64,000 nt of DNA from Streptococcus mitis (GTDB lineage: Bacteria > Bacillota > Bacilli > Lactobacillales > Streptococcaceae): NCBI RefSeq assembly GCF_901542415.1, contig NZ_CABEHV010000004.1, forward strand, positions 992,001-1,056,000, written 5' to 3'. Below are positions 1 to 7,950 of this stretch, piece after piece. Position 1 is the first letter of the stretch. Every line of letters starts with the position of its first letter. The notes beneath the pieces were generated by a model that was not told the origin of the DNA, ran no database searches, and worked only from the letters and a program-made list of their open reading frames with translations. A program made the translations under genes and the position numbers.

Positions 1-2131
1 AGAAACCAATTGACCCCAAGAGATAATAGAGGAGAGTTGAGATTTCTAACTCAGACCAACCTTGGCTACTTCCAACTATTTTCACAAAAAGAACGCTGAA
101 CACAACCATGAGAGCACTTGGTAGAGCGCGAAGCATGGATCTTCTGAGGAAGTTTGGCTCGACAGGTTTGATATTTCGCTCAAAAGTCAAAACGAATGGT
201 GGGAAACCTTCCACAAATTGGTCAATCATGGTAATCTGGATTGGAATGAAAGGGAAGATCAAGATCCACTCAGACCGACCTAGTAAAGCACTGGCAATAC
301 AGATAACTGCGAGCAAGAAAGAATAGATGGTCTTTATCAAGAAAATCGGGGCGATATGGGCAATGTTATTGACCACGCGACGACCTTCAAAGAGAATCTC
401 AGGAACATCATTAAAGTCTGAGTTCAAGAGAACCAAATTGGCAATCTGACGAGTCGCAGGATCTCCCTCAGCCATCACAATAGAACAATCCGCCTCACGA
501 AGAGCCAAGATATCATTGACTCCGTCCCCGGTCATAGCCGTTGTATGCCCTGCTTTTTTCAGAGTTTGGATGATGAGTTTCTTTTGATGAGGGGAAACAC
601 GTCCGAAAATAGCTGTCTCCTCAGCCATAGCAACCAATTCCTCATCCGTGATTTTCGAGCAATCTACATAGCTGTGGTAGTCGGCAAAACCAGCCTTTTG
701 GGCAATGCTGGAAACCGTAACTGGATTGTCACCAGATATAATCTTGAGTCCCACTTCCTGAGAACGGAGGTAGTCTAGTGTCTCAGCTGCTCCTTCTCGA
801 ATGGGGTCCAAAATCTCCAGCAAAGCTAGAGCTTGAATATCAGATGGTTTCTGTGGTTTGTGATGGTCTAGCTTTTCCTGACTGAGGGCTAAGACCAAGA
901 CACGTGAACCTCTCTCCAAGGCCTCCCTGGCTTCTGGGACTTCAGAATCCAGCAACATCTCAGGTGCACCTAAGAAAACTGTTCCCAAACCTTCCAATTC
1001 CATGGCTCCCCACTTGCGGTCGCTAGAGAAAGGAAGATTCGAAAGCATAGGATAGGAAACCTCTCCCACAAAACGCTGGCGAATAGCTTGAGCTGTTGGA
1101 TTCTTATCCTCACTATGGGCCATATAGCTAGTCAGGATGCTAGCAATAGCTTCATCACCATAAGTTTCCGTCAGTGGAAGAACAGCCTCCACCTGCATCT
1201 TTCCTTGGGTAATGGTGCCCGTCTTATCCAGACAAAGCATATCCACGCGCGCCAAGGTCTCAACAGAGTACATCTCCTGCACCAAGACTTTTTTCAAGCC
1301 CAGCTTAATAACCGCAGTCAAGAGCGAAGTAATGGTCAAAAGGGCAATTCCCTTAGGCAACATTCCCAGTAGGGCTGTCGACGAATTTACAACGGATGAC
1401 TTGAGAGGCAGGCCTTTTAACATCAAGGCTTCTAGCAAGAGAACCAGACCAAAAGGAATGATAATCTTCCCAGTAAAACCAGCTAACCTGTCCAGCGATT
1501 TCATGATACGTGAGTTGATCGGTTTAACGGTCTTGGCTTCCAGCATGAGTTTAGCAGCATAGTTGTCTGCCCCGACATGGTGAACTTGAGCTAAAACTGC
1601 CCCACTGGCTAAGAAACTTCCTGACAAAAGCAAGGCATCAACTTCCTTTTGCACCAAATCACTTTCCCCCGTCAACATGGCTTCATTGACTTCCGCAAAG
1701 CCTTCCAAAACCAAGGCATCACTGGGAATCTGCTCTCCAGCAGACAAACGAATGACATCTCCTAGAATCAATTCTTCAGGATTCAGAGCCACTTCTTGGC
1801 CATCACGAATAGTCTTGACCTTTTCCTTGCTCATGAGATTGAGCTTGTCCACCATGTGTTTAGCCCGCAGCTCAGTCACAATCCCAGAAAAAGCGTTAAA
1901 GCAGATAACAGCAAAAAAGACCAGATTGCTCCAAGCCTGCACAAAGGCAAGGGCCAAAGCAATGGCAAAGTTCAAAGCGTTAAAAAGGGTAAAGACATTT
2001 CGTTTAACGATTTGCCAAGTGCTAGTACTGGCCGATGCAGTAAAATCATTGACCAAGCCCTTAGCCTGTCTTTCCTTGACTTCTCTTTGGGTTAATCCCA
2101 TAATCTTATTTTTATCCATAAATTCTATCAT
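1..2131 (-). CDS. Cation-transporting P-type ATPase, CtpE-like (3' end outside window)
   Basis: Membrane ATPase that moves a cation, possibly Ca2+ by analogy with mycobacterial CtpE; the substrate is not shown by the sequence. Reading the minus strand gives an open frame of about 710 codons with no stop before the window edge. The actuator motif TGES is near 1663-1674, the phosphorylation motif DKTGT near 1213-1227 and the hinge GDGVND near 512-530. Pairs of hydrophobic segments flank these domains, and there is no N-terminal heavy-metal Cys domain. I chose the start MIEFMDKN at 2131; an in-frame ATG at 2119 is an alternative, and neither has a strong ribosome site. The gene is divergent from the acyltransferase. 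The C-terminal membrane part is cut off by the window. Confidence 0.88.
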   Translation of the reverse strand, partial: MIEFMDKNKIMGLTQREVKERQAKGLVNDFTASASTSTWQIVKRNVFTLFNALNFAIALALAFVQAWSNLVFFAVICFNAFSGIVTELRAKHMVDKLNLMSKEKVKTIRDGQEVALNPEELILGDVIRLSAGEQIPSDALVLEGFAEVNEAMLTGESDLVQKEVDALLLSGSFLASGAVLAQVHHVGADNYAAKLMLEAKTVKPINSRIMKSLDRLAGFTGKIIIPFGLVLLLEALMLKGLPLKSSVVNSSTALLGMLPKGIALLTITSLLTAVIKLGLKKVLVQEMYSVETLARVDMLCLDKTGTITQGKMQVEAVLPLTETYGDEAIASILTSYMAHSEDKNPTAQAIRQRFVGEVSYPMLSNLPFSSDRKWGAMELEGLGTVFLGAPEMLLDSEVPEAREALERGSRVLVLALSQEKLDHHKPQKPSDIQALALLEILDPIREGAAETLDYLRSQEVGLKIISGDNPVTVSSIAQKAGFADYHSYVDCSKITDEELVAMAEETAIFGRVSPHQKKLIIQTLKKAGHTTAMTGDGVNDILALREADCSIVMAEGDPATRQIANLVLLNSDFNDVPEILFEGRRVVNNIAHIAPIFLIKTIYSFLLAVICIASALLGRSEWILIFPFIPIQITMIDQFVEGFPPFVLTFERNIKPVEPNFLRRSMLRALPSALMVVFSVLFVKIVGSSQGWSELEISTLLYYLLGSIGF

Positions 2132-2192
2132 ATCATTTTTTCTAAAAGAATTCTAATCTCACCCCAAATATGCACCTAGTCAAGGGAAAAGT

Positions 2193-2221
2193 TTGCCAGC
2201 CCTCCTTTGATAAGGTATAAT
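2193..2221 (+). promoter_or_regulatory. Sigma-A promoter for the acyltransferase gene
   Basis: A TTGCCA -35 at 2193-2198 and a perfect TATAAT -10 at 2216-2221 are separated by 17 bases. They lie 30 bases upstream of the ATG at 2252, which has an AAGGAG ribosome site. Confidence 0.75.
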
Positions 2222-2251
2222 AATAACAAGAAAATAATCGAAGGAGATCGC

Positions 2252-3001
2252 ATGTTTTATACTTATTTACGTGGATTGGTTGTCTTGCTCCTATGGTCCA
2301 TCAATGGCAATGCCCACTATCATAATACTGATAAAATTCCTAATCAAGATGAAAATTATATTTTGGTTGCGCCTCACCGCACTTGGTGGGATCCAGTTTA
2401 CATGGCCTTTGCGACCAAGCCAAAACAATTTATCTTTATGGCCAAAAAAGAACTCTTTGCCAACCGTATATTTGGTTGGTGGATTCGTATGTGCGGTGCT
2501 TTTCCTATCGACCGTGAAAATCCTAGCGCCTCAGCCATCAAATACCCTATCAACGTCCTTAAAAAAAGTGATCGCTCTCTCATCATGTTTCCAAGTGGGA
2601 GCCGTCACTCAAACGATGTAAAAGGTGGCGTAGCTCTGATTGCCAAAATGGCCAAGGTCCGTATCATGCCGGTTACCTACACAGGTCCCATGACCTTGAA
2701 AGGCTTGGTTAGCCGTGAGCGTGTCGATATGAACTTTGGAAATCCAATCGATATCTCAGATATCAAGAAAATGAATGATGAAGGCATTGAAACAGTCGCC
2801 AATCGCATTCAAGCAGAATTCCAACGTTTGGACCAAGAAACGAAACAATGGCACAATGATAAAAAACCAAACCCACTCTGGTGGTTTATCCGCGTTCCTG
2901 CCCTCATCCTTGCCATTATCCTCGCTATCCTAACCATCATCTTTAGCTTTATCGCAAGCTTCGTATGGAATCCAGATAAGAAAAGAGAAAAACTTAGTTA
3001 A
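2252..3001 (+). CDS. PlsC-like 1-acyl-sn-glycerol-3-phosphate acyltransferase family protein
   Basis: Probable membrane-bound acyltransferase of phospholipid synthesis (249 aa). The catalytic HX4D motif is seen as HRTWWD near residue 45, and FPSGSRH replaces the usual FPEGTR acyl-acceptor motif near residue 112. A hydrophobic N-terminus and a strongly hydrophobic C-terminal segment near residues 215-240 suggest membrane anchoring. The start at 2252 is preferred over upstream in-frame codons because AAGGAG lies at the right distance and the promoter is just upstream. It is a single-gene unit ending in a hairpin shared with the convergent iron operon. Family assignment is firm; the exact acceptor is inference, and it may act on lysophosphatidate or another lysolipid. 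Confidence 0.85.
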   Translation: MFYTYLRGLVVLLLWSINGNAHYHNTDKIPNQDENYILVAPHRTWWDPVYMAFATKPKQFIFMAKKELFANRIFGWWIRMCGAFPIDRENPSASAIKYPINVLKKSDRSLIMFPSGSRHSNDVKGGVALIAKMAKVRIMPVTYTGPMTLKGLVSRERVDMNFGNPIDISDIKKMNDEGIETVANRIQAEFQRLDQETKQWHNDKKPNPLWWFIRVPALILAIILAILTIIFSFIASFVWNPDKKREKLS

Positions 3002-3010
3002 ATACAACAA

Positions 3011-3042
3011 TCCCTTGGCAAAAGCCAAGGGATAAATCTTTT
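3011..3042. terminator. Bidirectional intrinsic terminator between acyltransferase and esterase genes
   Basis: The 9-bp arms TCCCTTGGC and GCCAAGGGA are separated by AAAA. T-rich sequence follows on the plus strand and the structure faces two convergent genes. Confidence 0.8.
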
Positions 3043-3733
3043 ATTCGATTTTCCATTTTTGAGCCAACCAGCTAGAAAAAGCTAGAAATCGTTCAGCTAC
3101 TTGTTCATGGTGCCCATAAGGATCAAAGACAAATTGACCGTTCGGATAGCGTTTCTGAAGACTGGTATGGATCTGCTCAGCATAGACTGGTGCTTGAGCC
3201 AAGCGATTGCTATGATTGATTCCTTCTGTTTGACCGTTCTGTAAATACAGCAAACAGTCCAAATTTTTCACATTTTCTTCCTTGCAGTAAGTCACAAAAT
3301 CAGGATACCAAAAGGAACCGCAGATCGAAAAGACACAGGAAACCTTGTCAAAGCTGAAAAGACTGTAGACTGCCGCCAAACCACCTAGTGAGTAGCCTCC
3401 ATAAGCAAGGCGAGTTTCGTCCAGGCGATAAAGCGACTGCAACTTGTCTAAAAGACCTTCGAACAAATGATCATGATAGACCTTGGCCTGACCTCCAAAA
3501 TCTGGAGCCCCATCTCTCAGAGCAGATGCCTTCCAGGGAGTGTAATCGTCTAAGCGATTTTTAGAGGTCAAGCCCACTAAAATCACAGATTCGGAAAGGG
3601 ACGATAGGAAATCCAAGTTTCCATCATTCAATAAAATAGCCGGATAGGTTTGATTGGGGTCGTAGTTAGAAGGAAGGCTGATTTTGACTTGAATTCCTTC
3701 CCAATCAAACTCATTATTTATTGATAAAGTCAT
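3041..3733 (-). CDS. Alpha/beta-hydrolase esterase, enterochelin-esterase-like
   Basis: Probable cytoplasmic esterase (230 aa from this start) of the Fes/IroE-like family (PF00756). The nucleophile elbow GYSLGG lies near residue 114, a late GHH can supply the catalytic histidine, and there is no signal peptide. It is the last gene of an iron-type ABC operon and overlaps the binding-protein gene by 20 bases, which suggests co-translation. By family knowledge such enzymes open ferric-siderophore esters after import to release iron; that role here is inferred from context. The ATG at 3733 is chosen because a TTGAGA ribosome-like site precedes it; a TTG at 3754 would add seven residues. Confidence 0.78.
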   Translation of the reverse strand: MTLSINNEFDWEGIQVKISLPSNYDPNQTYPAILLNDGNLDFLSSLSESVILVGLTSKNRLDDYTPWKASALRDGAPDFGGQAKVYHDHLFEGLLDKLQSLYRLDETRLAYGGYSLGGLAAVYSLFSFDKVSCVFSICGSFWYPDFVTYCKEENVKNLDCLLYLQNGQTEGINHSNRLAQAPVYAEQIHTSLQKRYPNGQFVFDPYGHHEQVAERFLAFSSWLAQKWKIE

Positions 3734-4724
3734 TGATTTTCTCAAGGGAATCAATCACTGCTGGACCATAGTCCATCAATTCATCGTAAGAGATGGTCAT
3801 GATTTTTTGATTCTTAATAGCAGGAACGCTTTCCAGAACAGCATTTGCCTTCATCAACTCTACTGCTTTTTCATCCAATTTTTTATTGCGGTCGCTGGTT
3901 ACATAGATAATCAATTCAGGATCCATTGACACGAGGTTTTCCAAGGTCAAGCCTGATGTCCCCGTAGCAACGTTTGTATAACCAAGTTGGTTCAGCAAAC
4001 TTTCTTGCAAAGCAGACTTGTAGGCACCGAAGGTTTCATCATTATAAGCAACCATAATCAAAGCCTTTTTCTTTTCACCTTGACTTGCTGGATTTGCTCT
4101 CTTAACAGCGTCAATTTTAGTTTGTAATTGGGCTGCGTATTCATTGGCCTTGTCCTGAACATTAAAAATCATTCCAAGATTTTTGACATCTTCTACGATA
4201 TTCCCCAAATCTTGCTGAATTGTTGAGAGAGAAGCTTTTTGAGTATAAACTGGGATTTTGTTTTCATTCCAAGTGCTAACTGTCCCCAAGGATTTTTCAG
4301 AAAACATCATGTTTCGACCCATCACAGCGTCTGGCTCATAAGAAAGGACTGTCTCTTGTGAGACTGTTTTTTTATCACCAATTTGAGGAATCGTCGCAAT
4401 CGCATCCTTGTATTTGTCCGTCACAGCATTGTCTGGATTGAGCATGCCAACAATTTTATCCTTCAACCCCAACTCCAATAAGATTTCAGTAGTTGAAAGA
4501 TTGTTGGTAATAACTTTTTCAGGTGCCTTGTCAAAAACTTGTTCGACTTCATTCCCTTTCGCGTCATAGGTCTTGACCGTTAACGGATAAGTCGTCTCTG
4601 CATTGGCCTTTTGAATTGTCTCTGTGCTAGACTGTGTGGTAGTTTTTTCTGTAGTAGTATTACCACAAGCTGCCATGGTTAGGGTAGCTACTGTTACCAG
4701 TAAAATGCTTAGTGTTTTTTTCAT
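3714..4724 (-). CDS. Iron/siderophore ABC transporter substrate-binding lipoprotein
   Basis: Extracellular solute-binding lipoprotein (336 aa) of the FepB/FeuA/BtuF-like class (PF01497). The N-terminus is a lipoprotein signal ending in the lipobox TMAAC, followed by a Ser/Thr-rich tether of about 25 residues. The body carries the periplasmic-binding pattern KVITNNLSTTEILLELGL and the central region YEPDAVMGR. It would hand a ferric-siderophore, haem or similar ligand to the permease encoded two genes upstream in the operon. The ligand cannot be read from sequence, although the esterase partner favours a siderophore. There are 19 bases to the ATPase stop and a clear ATG. Confidence 0.85.
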   Translation of the reverse strand: MKKTLSILLVTVATLTMAACGNTTTEKTTTQSSTETIQKANAETTYPLTVKTYDAKGNEVEQVFDKAPEKVITNNLSTTEILLELGLKDKIVGMLNPDNAVTDKYKDAIATIPQIGDKKTVSQETVLSYEPDAVMGRNMMFSEKSLGTVSTWNENKIPVYTQKASLSTIQQDLGNIVEDVKNLGMIFNVQDKANEYAAQLQTKIDAVKRANPASQGEKKKALIMVAYNDETFGAYKSALQESLLNQLGYTNVATGTSGLTLENLVSMDPELIIYVTSDRNKKLDEKAVELMKANAVLESVPAIKNQKIMTISYDELMDYGPAVIDSLEKINDFINK

Positions 4725-4743
4725 CTTGTTTTCCTTTTCATTC

Positions 4744-5499
4744 TTATAAATAGTGAATCATAGCTTGCTGATCCTCGGTCCAAGTAACCTGACTTTGAAC
4801 TCCGTATACAGTTTGCAATGACTCAGAGGTGATGGTCTCCTTTGGAGTCCCTTGGTAAAGGATTTCCCCCTCTTTCATCAGATAGAGATAATCCGAATAG
4901 CGACAAGCAAGTTGAATATCATGTAGGACAGCTAGAACATTGACCTTGAGATTTTTCACAATGGCCAACAAGTCTAGCTGATACCTGATATCCAGGTGAT
5001 TGGTTGGTTCGTCCAGGAGCAAGAGAGTCGGTTCTTGCGCCAAGGCGCGGGCTAGTAAGACTCGCTGTTTCTCTCCCCCTGATAAGGACGAATAGAGACG
5101 AGTTTTCTTCTCAAGCATATCCACCTTAACGAGGGCATCTTGAACGAGGGCATAATCCCTTTCCCTTTCCTTTTGTAGGAAAGAGAGGTGGGGAGTTCTT
5201 CCCAGCAAGACGAGTTCCTCAACTGTACAATCAAACTGCAGCTGGTTAAACTGGGTCACAACTGCCATTTGCTTGGCTGTTTCTTTGAGCGTCCATTGTT
5301 CCAGAGGCTTTCCATCTAGGCTTATCAATCCTTTGTCCGCCTTTTCCTGACGATAGAGGAGTTTAAGTAGACTGGTTTTCCCACTTCCATTTGGTCCTAA
5401 TATCGTGTGAAATTGATTCCCTTCAACCTTAAGAGAGACTCCTTTGAGGATTTTTTTCTCTCCTAGTCCAAAATGGATATCCTGACAAATCAAGTCCAT
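4744..5499 (-). CDS. Iron/siderophore ABC transporter ATP-binding protein
   Basis: Cytoplasmic ATPase (251 aa) of the FepC/FhuC class. Walker A GPNGSGKT is near residue 36, the signature LSGGEKQR near 138, Walker B LLLLDEPTNHLD near 158 and the switch histidine lies in LHDIQLA near 193. It powers the permease whose gene ends one base upstream, so the two are almost certainly co-transcribed and translationally coupled. Length and motif spacing are normal and no key residue is missing. Confidence 0.9.
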   Translation of the reverse strand: MDLICQDIHFGLGEKKILKGVSLKVEGNQFHTILGPNGSGKTSLLKLLYRQEKADKGLISLDGKPLEQWTLKETAKQMAVVTQFNQLQFDCTVEELVLLGRTPHLSFLQKERERDYALVQDALVKVDMLEKKTRLYSSLSGGEKQRVLLARALAQEPTLLLLDEPTNHLDIRYQLDLLAIVKNLKVNVLAVLHDIQLACRYSDYLYLMKEGEILYQGTPKETITSESLQTVYGVQSQVTWTEDQQAMIHYL

Positions 5500-5500
5500 A

Positions 5501-6547
5501 TCAGCCCCTCACCTCCCTTCGCCTACCTCCAACAATGTAGATAAAGAAGGGAGCACCTACTAAGGCTGTAAAAATACCAATAGGCAGCTCAGCGTTTGGG
5601 ATGATGATACGAGAGAATACGTCTGCCCAGACCACAAAGAGGGCACCCAGCAAGGTTGCAACAGGAAAAAGCCTCTTGTAATTCGTTCCTACTAACCCTC
5701 GAGCTAAATGTGGAGTAATCAGACCGACAAATCCAATAATCCCACAGGTTGCCACTAAGACTGCTGTCAGCACAGCCACCATTGTCACATAAAGATACCA
5801 ATAAAAGCGTAAAGGAATTCCCAAAGTTAAAGCAGCCTCATCTCCCATCATCATCGCATTGAAAACACGATACTGGGTAGAGAAAAATAGAAAGGCTATT
5901 CCTACTACTATAGTTGGCAGGACCAAGTCTGCCCAGGAAGTCCCAGCAAGCGAACCCATTGTCCAAAACTTAATGGTCATCACACTATCCGCATTAGCTC
6001 CAACTGAGATAATAAAGTTTGAAAAAGCCAGAAAGAGAGCATTGACCACCGTTCCCGATAAGATTAGACTAGAAGTCGTCATCCTTCCCTGCATAGAGGC
6101 AATGATGAGGACAGCAATTGTTGCCAAGATAGCTCCAAGAAAAGCTCCAAGGCTAATCATCACTTTTAAACCAAGAATGATGCTCAATGTTGCCCCTAGA
6201 GTTGCACCCGCAGATATTCCTAAGACATAAGGCTCTGCGATGGGATTGTTCACTGTAGACTGCATCACGCTACCACACATAGAAAGACCAGCCCCCACTA
6301 TCAAACCTAACAATACTCGGGGGAATCTCATGTTCCATACAATGGCAAGAGTAGACTTGGAAACCTCTCCTATCTCAAGAGGAAATCCCAACCTGCTCAA
6401 AACAATCCGATAGGTATCTCCTAGATCAATCGCAACAGATCCCATTGAAACTGCTAGAAAGAGAGAAATCCCTAAAATACCTAGCAAAACAACTAAAAGT
6501 AACACAAATTGCTGGTCTTGTCGGCTTCCAGAAAATTTGGAAAGCAT
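5501..6547 (-). CDS. FecCD-family iron/siderophore ABC transporter permease
   Basis: Integral membrane permease (348 aa) of the FecCD/BtuC family (PF01032), first gene of the four-gene operon. About nine to ten hydrophobic helices are visible. Family motifs include NPIAEPYVLGISAGA near residue 104 and the cytoplasmic coupling region GEAALTLGIP-like (here GDEAALTLGIP) near 235, plus GIIGFVGLITPHLAR near 265. A single permease gene implies a homodimer. AGGAGG sits just before the ATG. It is transcribed from the promoter at 6597-6625. Confidence 0.9.
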   Translation of the reverse strand: MLSKFSGSRQDQQFVLLLVVLLGILGISLFLAVSMGSVAIDLGDTYRIVLSRLGFPLEIGEVSKSTLAIVWNMRFPRVLLGLIVGAGLSMCGSVMQSTVNNPIAEPYVLGISAGATLGATLSIILGLKVMISLGAFLGAILATIAVLIIASMQGRMTTSSLILSGTVVNALFLAFSNFIISVGANADSVMTIKFWTMGSLAGTSWADLVLPTIVVGIAFLFFSTQYRVFNAMMMGDEAALTLGIPLRFYWYLYVTMVAVLTAVLVATCGIIGFVGLITPHLARGLVGTNYKRLFPVATLLGALFVVWADVFSRIIIPNAELPIGIFTALVGAPFFIYIVGGRRREVRG

Positions 6548-6596
6548 GCAAACCTCCTTTGATAGAATCTTAAAAATTTAGAAAATTCTCATGAAA

Positions 6597-6625
6597 AGTA
6601 TACCATATTTTCAACAATGGAACAA
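6597..6625 (-). promoter_or_regulatory. Promoter of the iron uptake operon
   Basis: On the minus strand TTGTTC (-35, 6620-6625) and TATACT (-10, 6597-6602) are 17 bases apart. AT-rich sequence with a GAGAATTTTC core follows the -10, but I do not see a convincing Fur box. Confidence 0.6.
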
Positions 6626-6652
6626 GATGAGAACAAATGAATATAGTTGGTT

Positions 6653-6775
6653 TTATAGTGCTAGGAACCGTAAGTAAAGATAATACTTGAGTATATCGAG
6701 GTAAGGTGACAACGTAAAAAGCCCTCTGAAAATCAGAGAGCTGATTTGAGCTCGGGATAAAATCCTAGTGAAACA
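6653..6775. repeat. Intergenic repeat copy 1 (partner at 7951-8056)
   Basis: This stretch shares GTGCTAGGAACCGTAA, then GATAATACTTGAGTATA, GGTAAG and a CCCTCTGAAAATCAGAGAG hairpin with 7951-8056, in the same orientation. The middle part resembles the 3' part of BOX elements. The two copies flank cadD. Confidence 0.7.
6716..6741 (-). terminator. cadD terminator
   Basis: On the minus strand GCTCTCTGA, a three-base loop and TCAGAGGGC are followed by TTTTT, forming a strong intrinsic terminator about 40 bases after the cadD stop codon. It sits inside the repeat unit. Confidence 0.8.
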
Positions 6776-6782
6776 AAAAAAT

Positions 6783-7394
6783 CTACACGGTCAGAAAAGT
6801 CTCTATCGTGCCATTTTCATACATGATGTATAGTCCAAGTAGAATGAATACTAAGGGCACAATGATTCGCTCGTATTTTTCAATTGTCTCGAATATTAAC
6901 GGAATAGAGGATAATACCCGACTAATCTCGCATAAGATAATTATGCCGATTACAAACACAAGCAAGGCCACGAGGGTCTGTGACCAATCTAACGAAGCAA
7001 AATAAGGTATATAGATACCTAAATTATCTCCGCCAGACGCAATTGTCAGCAATGTAACTGTCCAAAACAGTTGATTTGCCTTGCTTTGTTCTAATCTTTC
7101 AATAATTTCTTCCTCTTCTTCCTCACCTTCTCCAACAATTGCAAAGCGAATCCCTAAATAGATAGGGATTAAACCAAGCAATCCAACCATCCATTCTTCA
7201 GGCACGAAATTAACGACATAAGCAGCAACTAAACTCGCCCCTACAAGTAAGCCTGTGCCTAGATATTGCCCCGCATAAATATGCCATTTTTGTTTGTTCT
7301 GTGATAGCTGTGCAAATAAAATAATTAAAATAATTAAATAATCGATACTGGTGGAAATATAAACACCAATAGCAGATATGATTGTCTGTGCCAT
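6783..7394 (-). CDS. cadD: CadD-family cadmium/cation resistance transporter
   Basis: Membrane protein of 203 aa matching the CadD family (PF03596), which lowers internal cadmium or related cations in Gram-positive bacteria. Five to six hydrophobic helices are visible. The first has an acidic intramembrane region (STSIDYLIILIILF), and a very acidic cytoplasmic loop (GEGEEEEEEIIERLEQSK, near residue 88) splits the protein. A conserved GGDNLGIY motif lies near residue 121. An AGGAG site precedes the start. It is a one-gene unit behind a 26-bp operator and a 24-codon ORF, with its own terminator and flanking direct repeats, so it looks like a small resistance cassette. The cation is not decided by sequence. 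Confidence 0.85.
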   Translation of the reverse strand: MAQTIISAIGVYISTSIDYLIILIILFAQLSQNKQKWHIYAGQYLGTGLLVGASLVAAYVVNFVPEEWMVGLLGLIPIYLGIRFAIVGEGEEEEEEIIERLEQSKANQLFWTVTLLTIASGGDNLGIYIPYFASLDWSQTLVALLVFVIGIIILCEISRVLSSIPLIFETIEKYERIIVPLVFILLGLYIMYENGTIETFLTV

Positions 7395-7423
7395 AAAAAA
7401 CTCCTGTATTAGTCAGTAATAAA

Positions 7424-7498
7424 TCAGCAGATTTTAGGGAAGCACAGACACATTAATTTAGCTATCGCTAGTGGGTAATGTCGAACGTAGGAAAGCAT
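7424..7498 (-). CDS. Small Cys-rich ORF upstream of cadD (24 aa)
   Basis: An ATG at 7498 follows a very strong GAGGAGGAG ribosome site and opens a 24-codon frame. Its C-terminal part reads MCLCFPKIC and it stops at 7424, 30 bases before the cadD ATG. It lies between the palindromic promoter and cadD on the same strand. I recognise no family. Three cysteines in the last eight residues and the position suggest a leader peptide that senses metal or couples translation to cadD; this is inference. It could also be a chance frame, though the ribosome site argues against that. Confidence 0.5.
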   Translation of the reverse strand: MLSYVRHYPLAIAKLMCLCFPKIC

Positions 7499-7562
7499 TT
7501 TACTCCTCCTCAAAATGTAGTTACATAGTAATTTCTAACTGGAATTCGGTGACTACTTCCAT

Positions 7563-7588
7563 GTAAAGTATAACATACTATACTTTAC
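7563..7588. promoter_or_regulatory. Palindromic operator upstream of cadD
   Basis: Perfect inverted repeat GTAAAGTATA, 6-base spacer, TATACTTTAC. It overlaps the -10 of the promoter for the small ORF and cadD, as expected of a repressor or MerR-type operator. No regulator gene lies next to it. Confidence 0.75.
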
Positions 7589-7596
7589 TTCGTAAA
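7567..7596 (-). promoter_or_regulatory. Promoter for small ORF and cadD
   Basis: On the minus strand TTTACG (-35, 7591-7596) and TATACT (-10, 7567-7572) are 18 bases apart, with TGT before the -10 forming an extended -10. Confidence 0.6.
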
Positions 7597-7696
7597 GTGT
7601 GGGCTCTCCGAGTAGCTACGCACCTTTATGGTGTAATTAGCTGATACCATTTGAGGTTTTTGTAGTCTCCAAAATTGTGACCGATAAAACCTCAAT

Positions 7697-7722
7697 AAAA
7701 AAGCCCTCTGAAATCAGAGAGC
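7697..7722 (-). terminator. Minus-strand terminator (third copy of the CCCTCTGA hairpin)
   Basis: GCTCTCTGA, a two-base loop, TCAGAGGGC and TTTTTT on the minus strand. It is the same hairpin as at 6716-6741 and 8011-8036, and would stop read-through from rpsO before the cadD promoter. Confidence 0.65.
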
Positions 7723-7902
7723 TGATTTGAGCTTGGGATAAAATCCTAGTGAAAAAGATGAAACTCCTTGTGTTCATCGAACACTGTGTCATTTCCCTAT
7801 TTTCATACGGATTTCTTACGCCCTTAGCATCATGATTCTTGCTGGATAAAACGTTTATAGACTAGACGGCGAGGAGAAGAATGTACGAAACTTTCAGTGA
7901 AA
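7723..7902. other. Non-coding stretch, probable diverged duplicate of the rpsO 3' region
   Basis: No credible gene. The segment with AAAAAGATGAAACTCCT and TTTCCCTATTTT (about 7753-7805) resembles AAAAAGATAAAATCTCCT and TTTTCCTATTTT downstream of rpsO (about 8140-8190). This suggests a duplicated and drifted 3' untranslated module. Confidence 0.4.
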
Positions 7903-7928
7903 CAAAAAAATCTCCCCGAAGGGAGATC
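7903..7928 (-). terminator. Strong minus-strand terminator
   Basis: On the minus strand ATCTCCC, the tetraloop TTCG, GGGAGAT and a run of T residues form a textbook stable terminator downstream of rpsO. Confidence 0.75.
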
Positions 7929-7950
7929 ATTCTGGTTTATTTTACCTTAC

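Noticed and set aside
6548..6660. Fur box upstream of the iron operon
   Set aside because: AT-rich GAGAATTTTC is present, but no 19-bp dyad close to the Fur consensus could be made out.
7600..7680. yybP-ykoY-type manganese riboswitch upstream of cadD
   Set aside because: I could not find the conserved loops of that riboswitch. The operator and leader ORF explain the region better.
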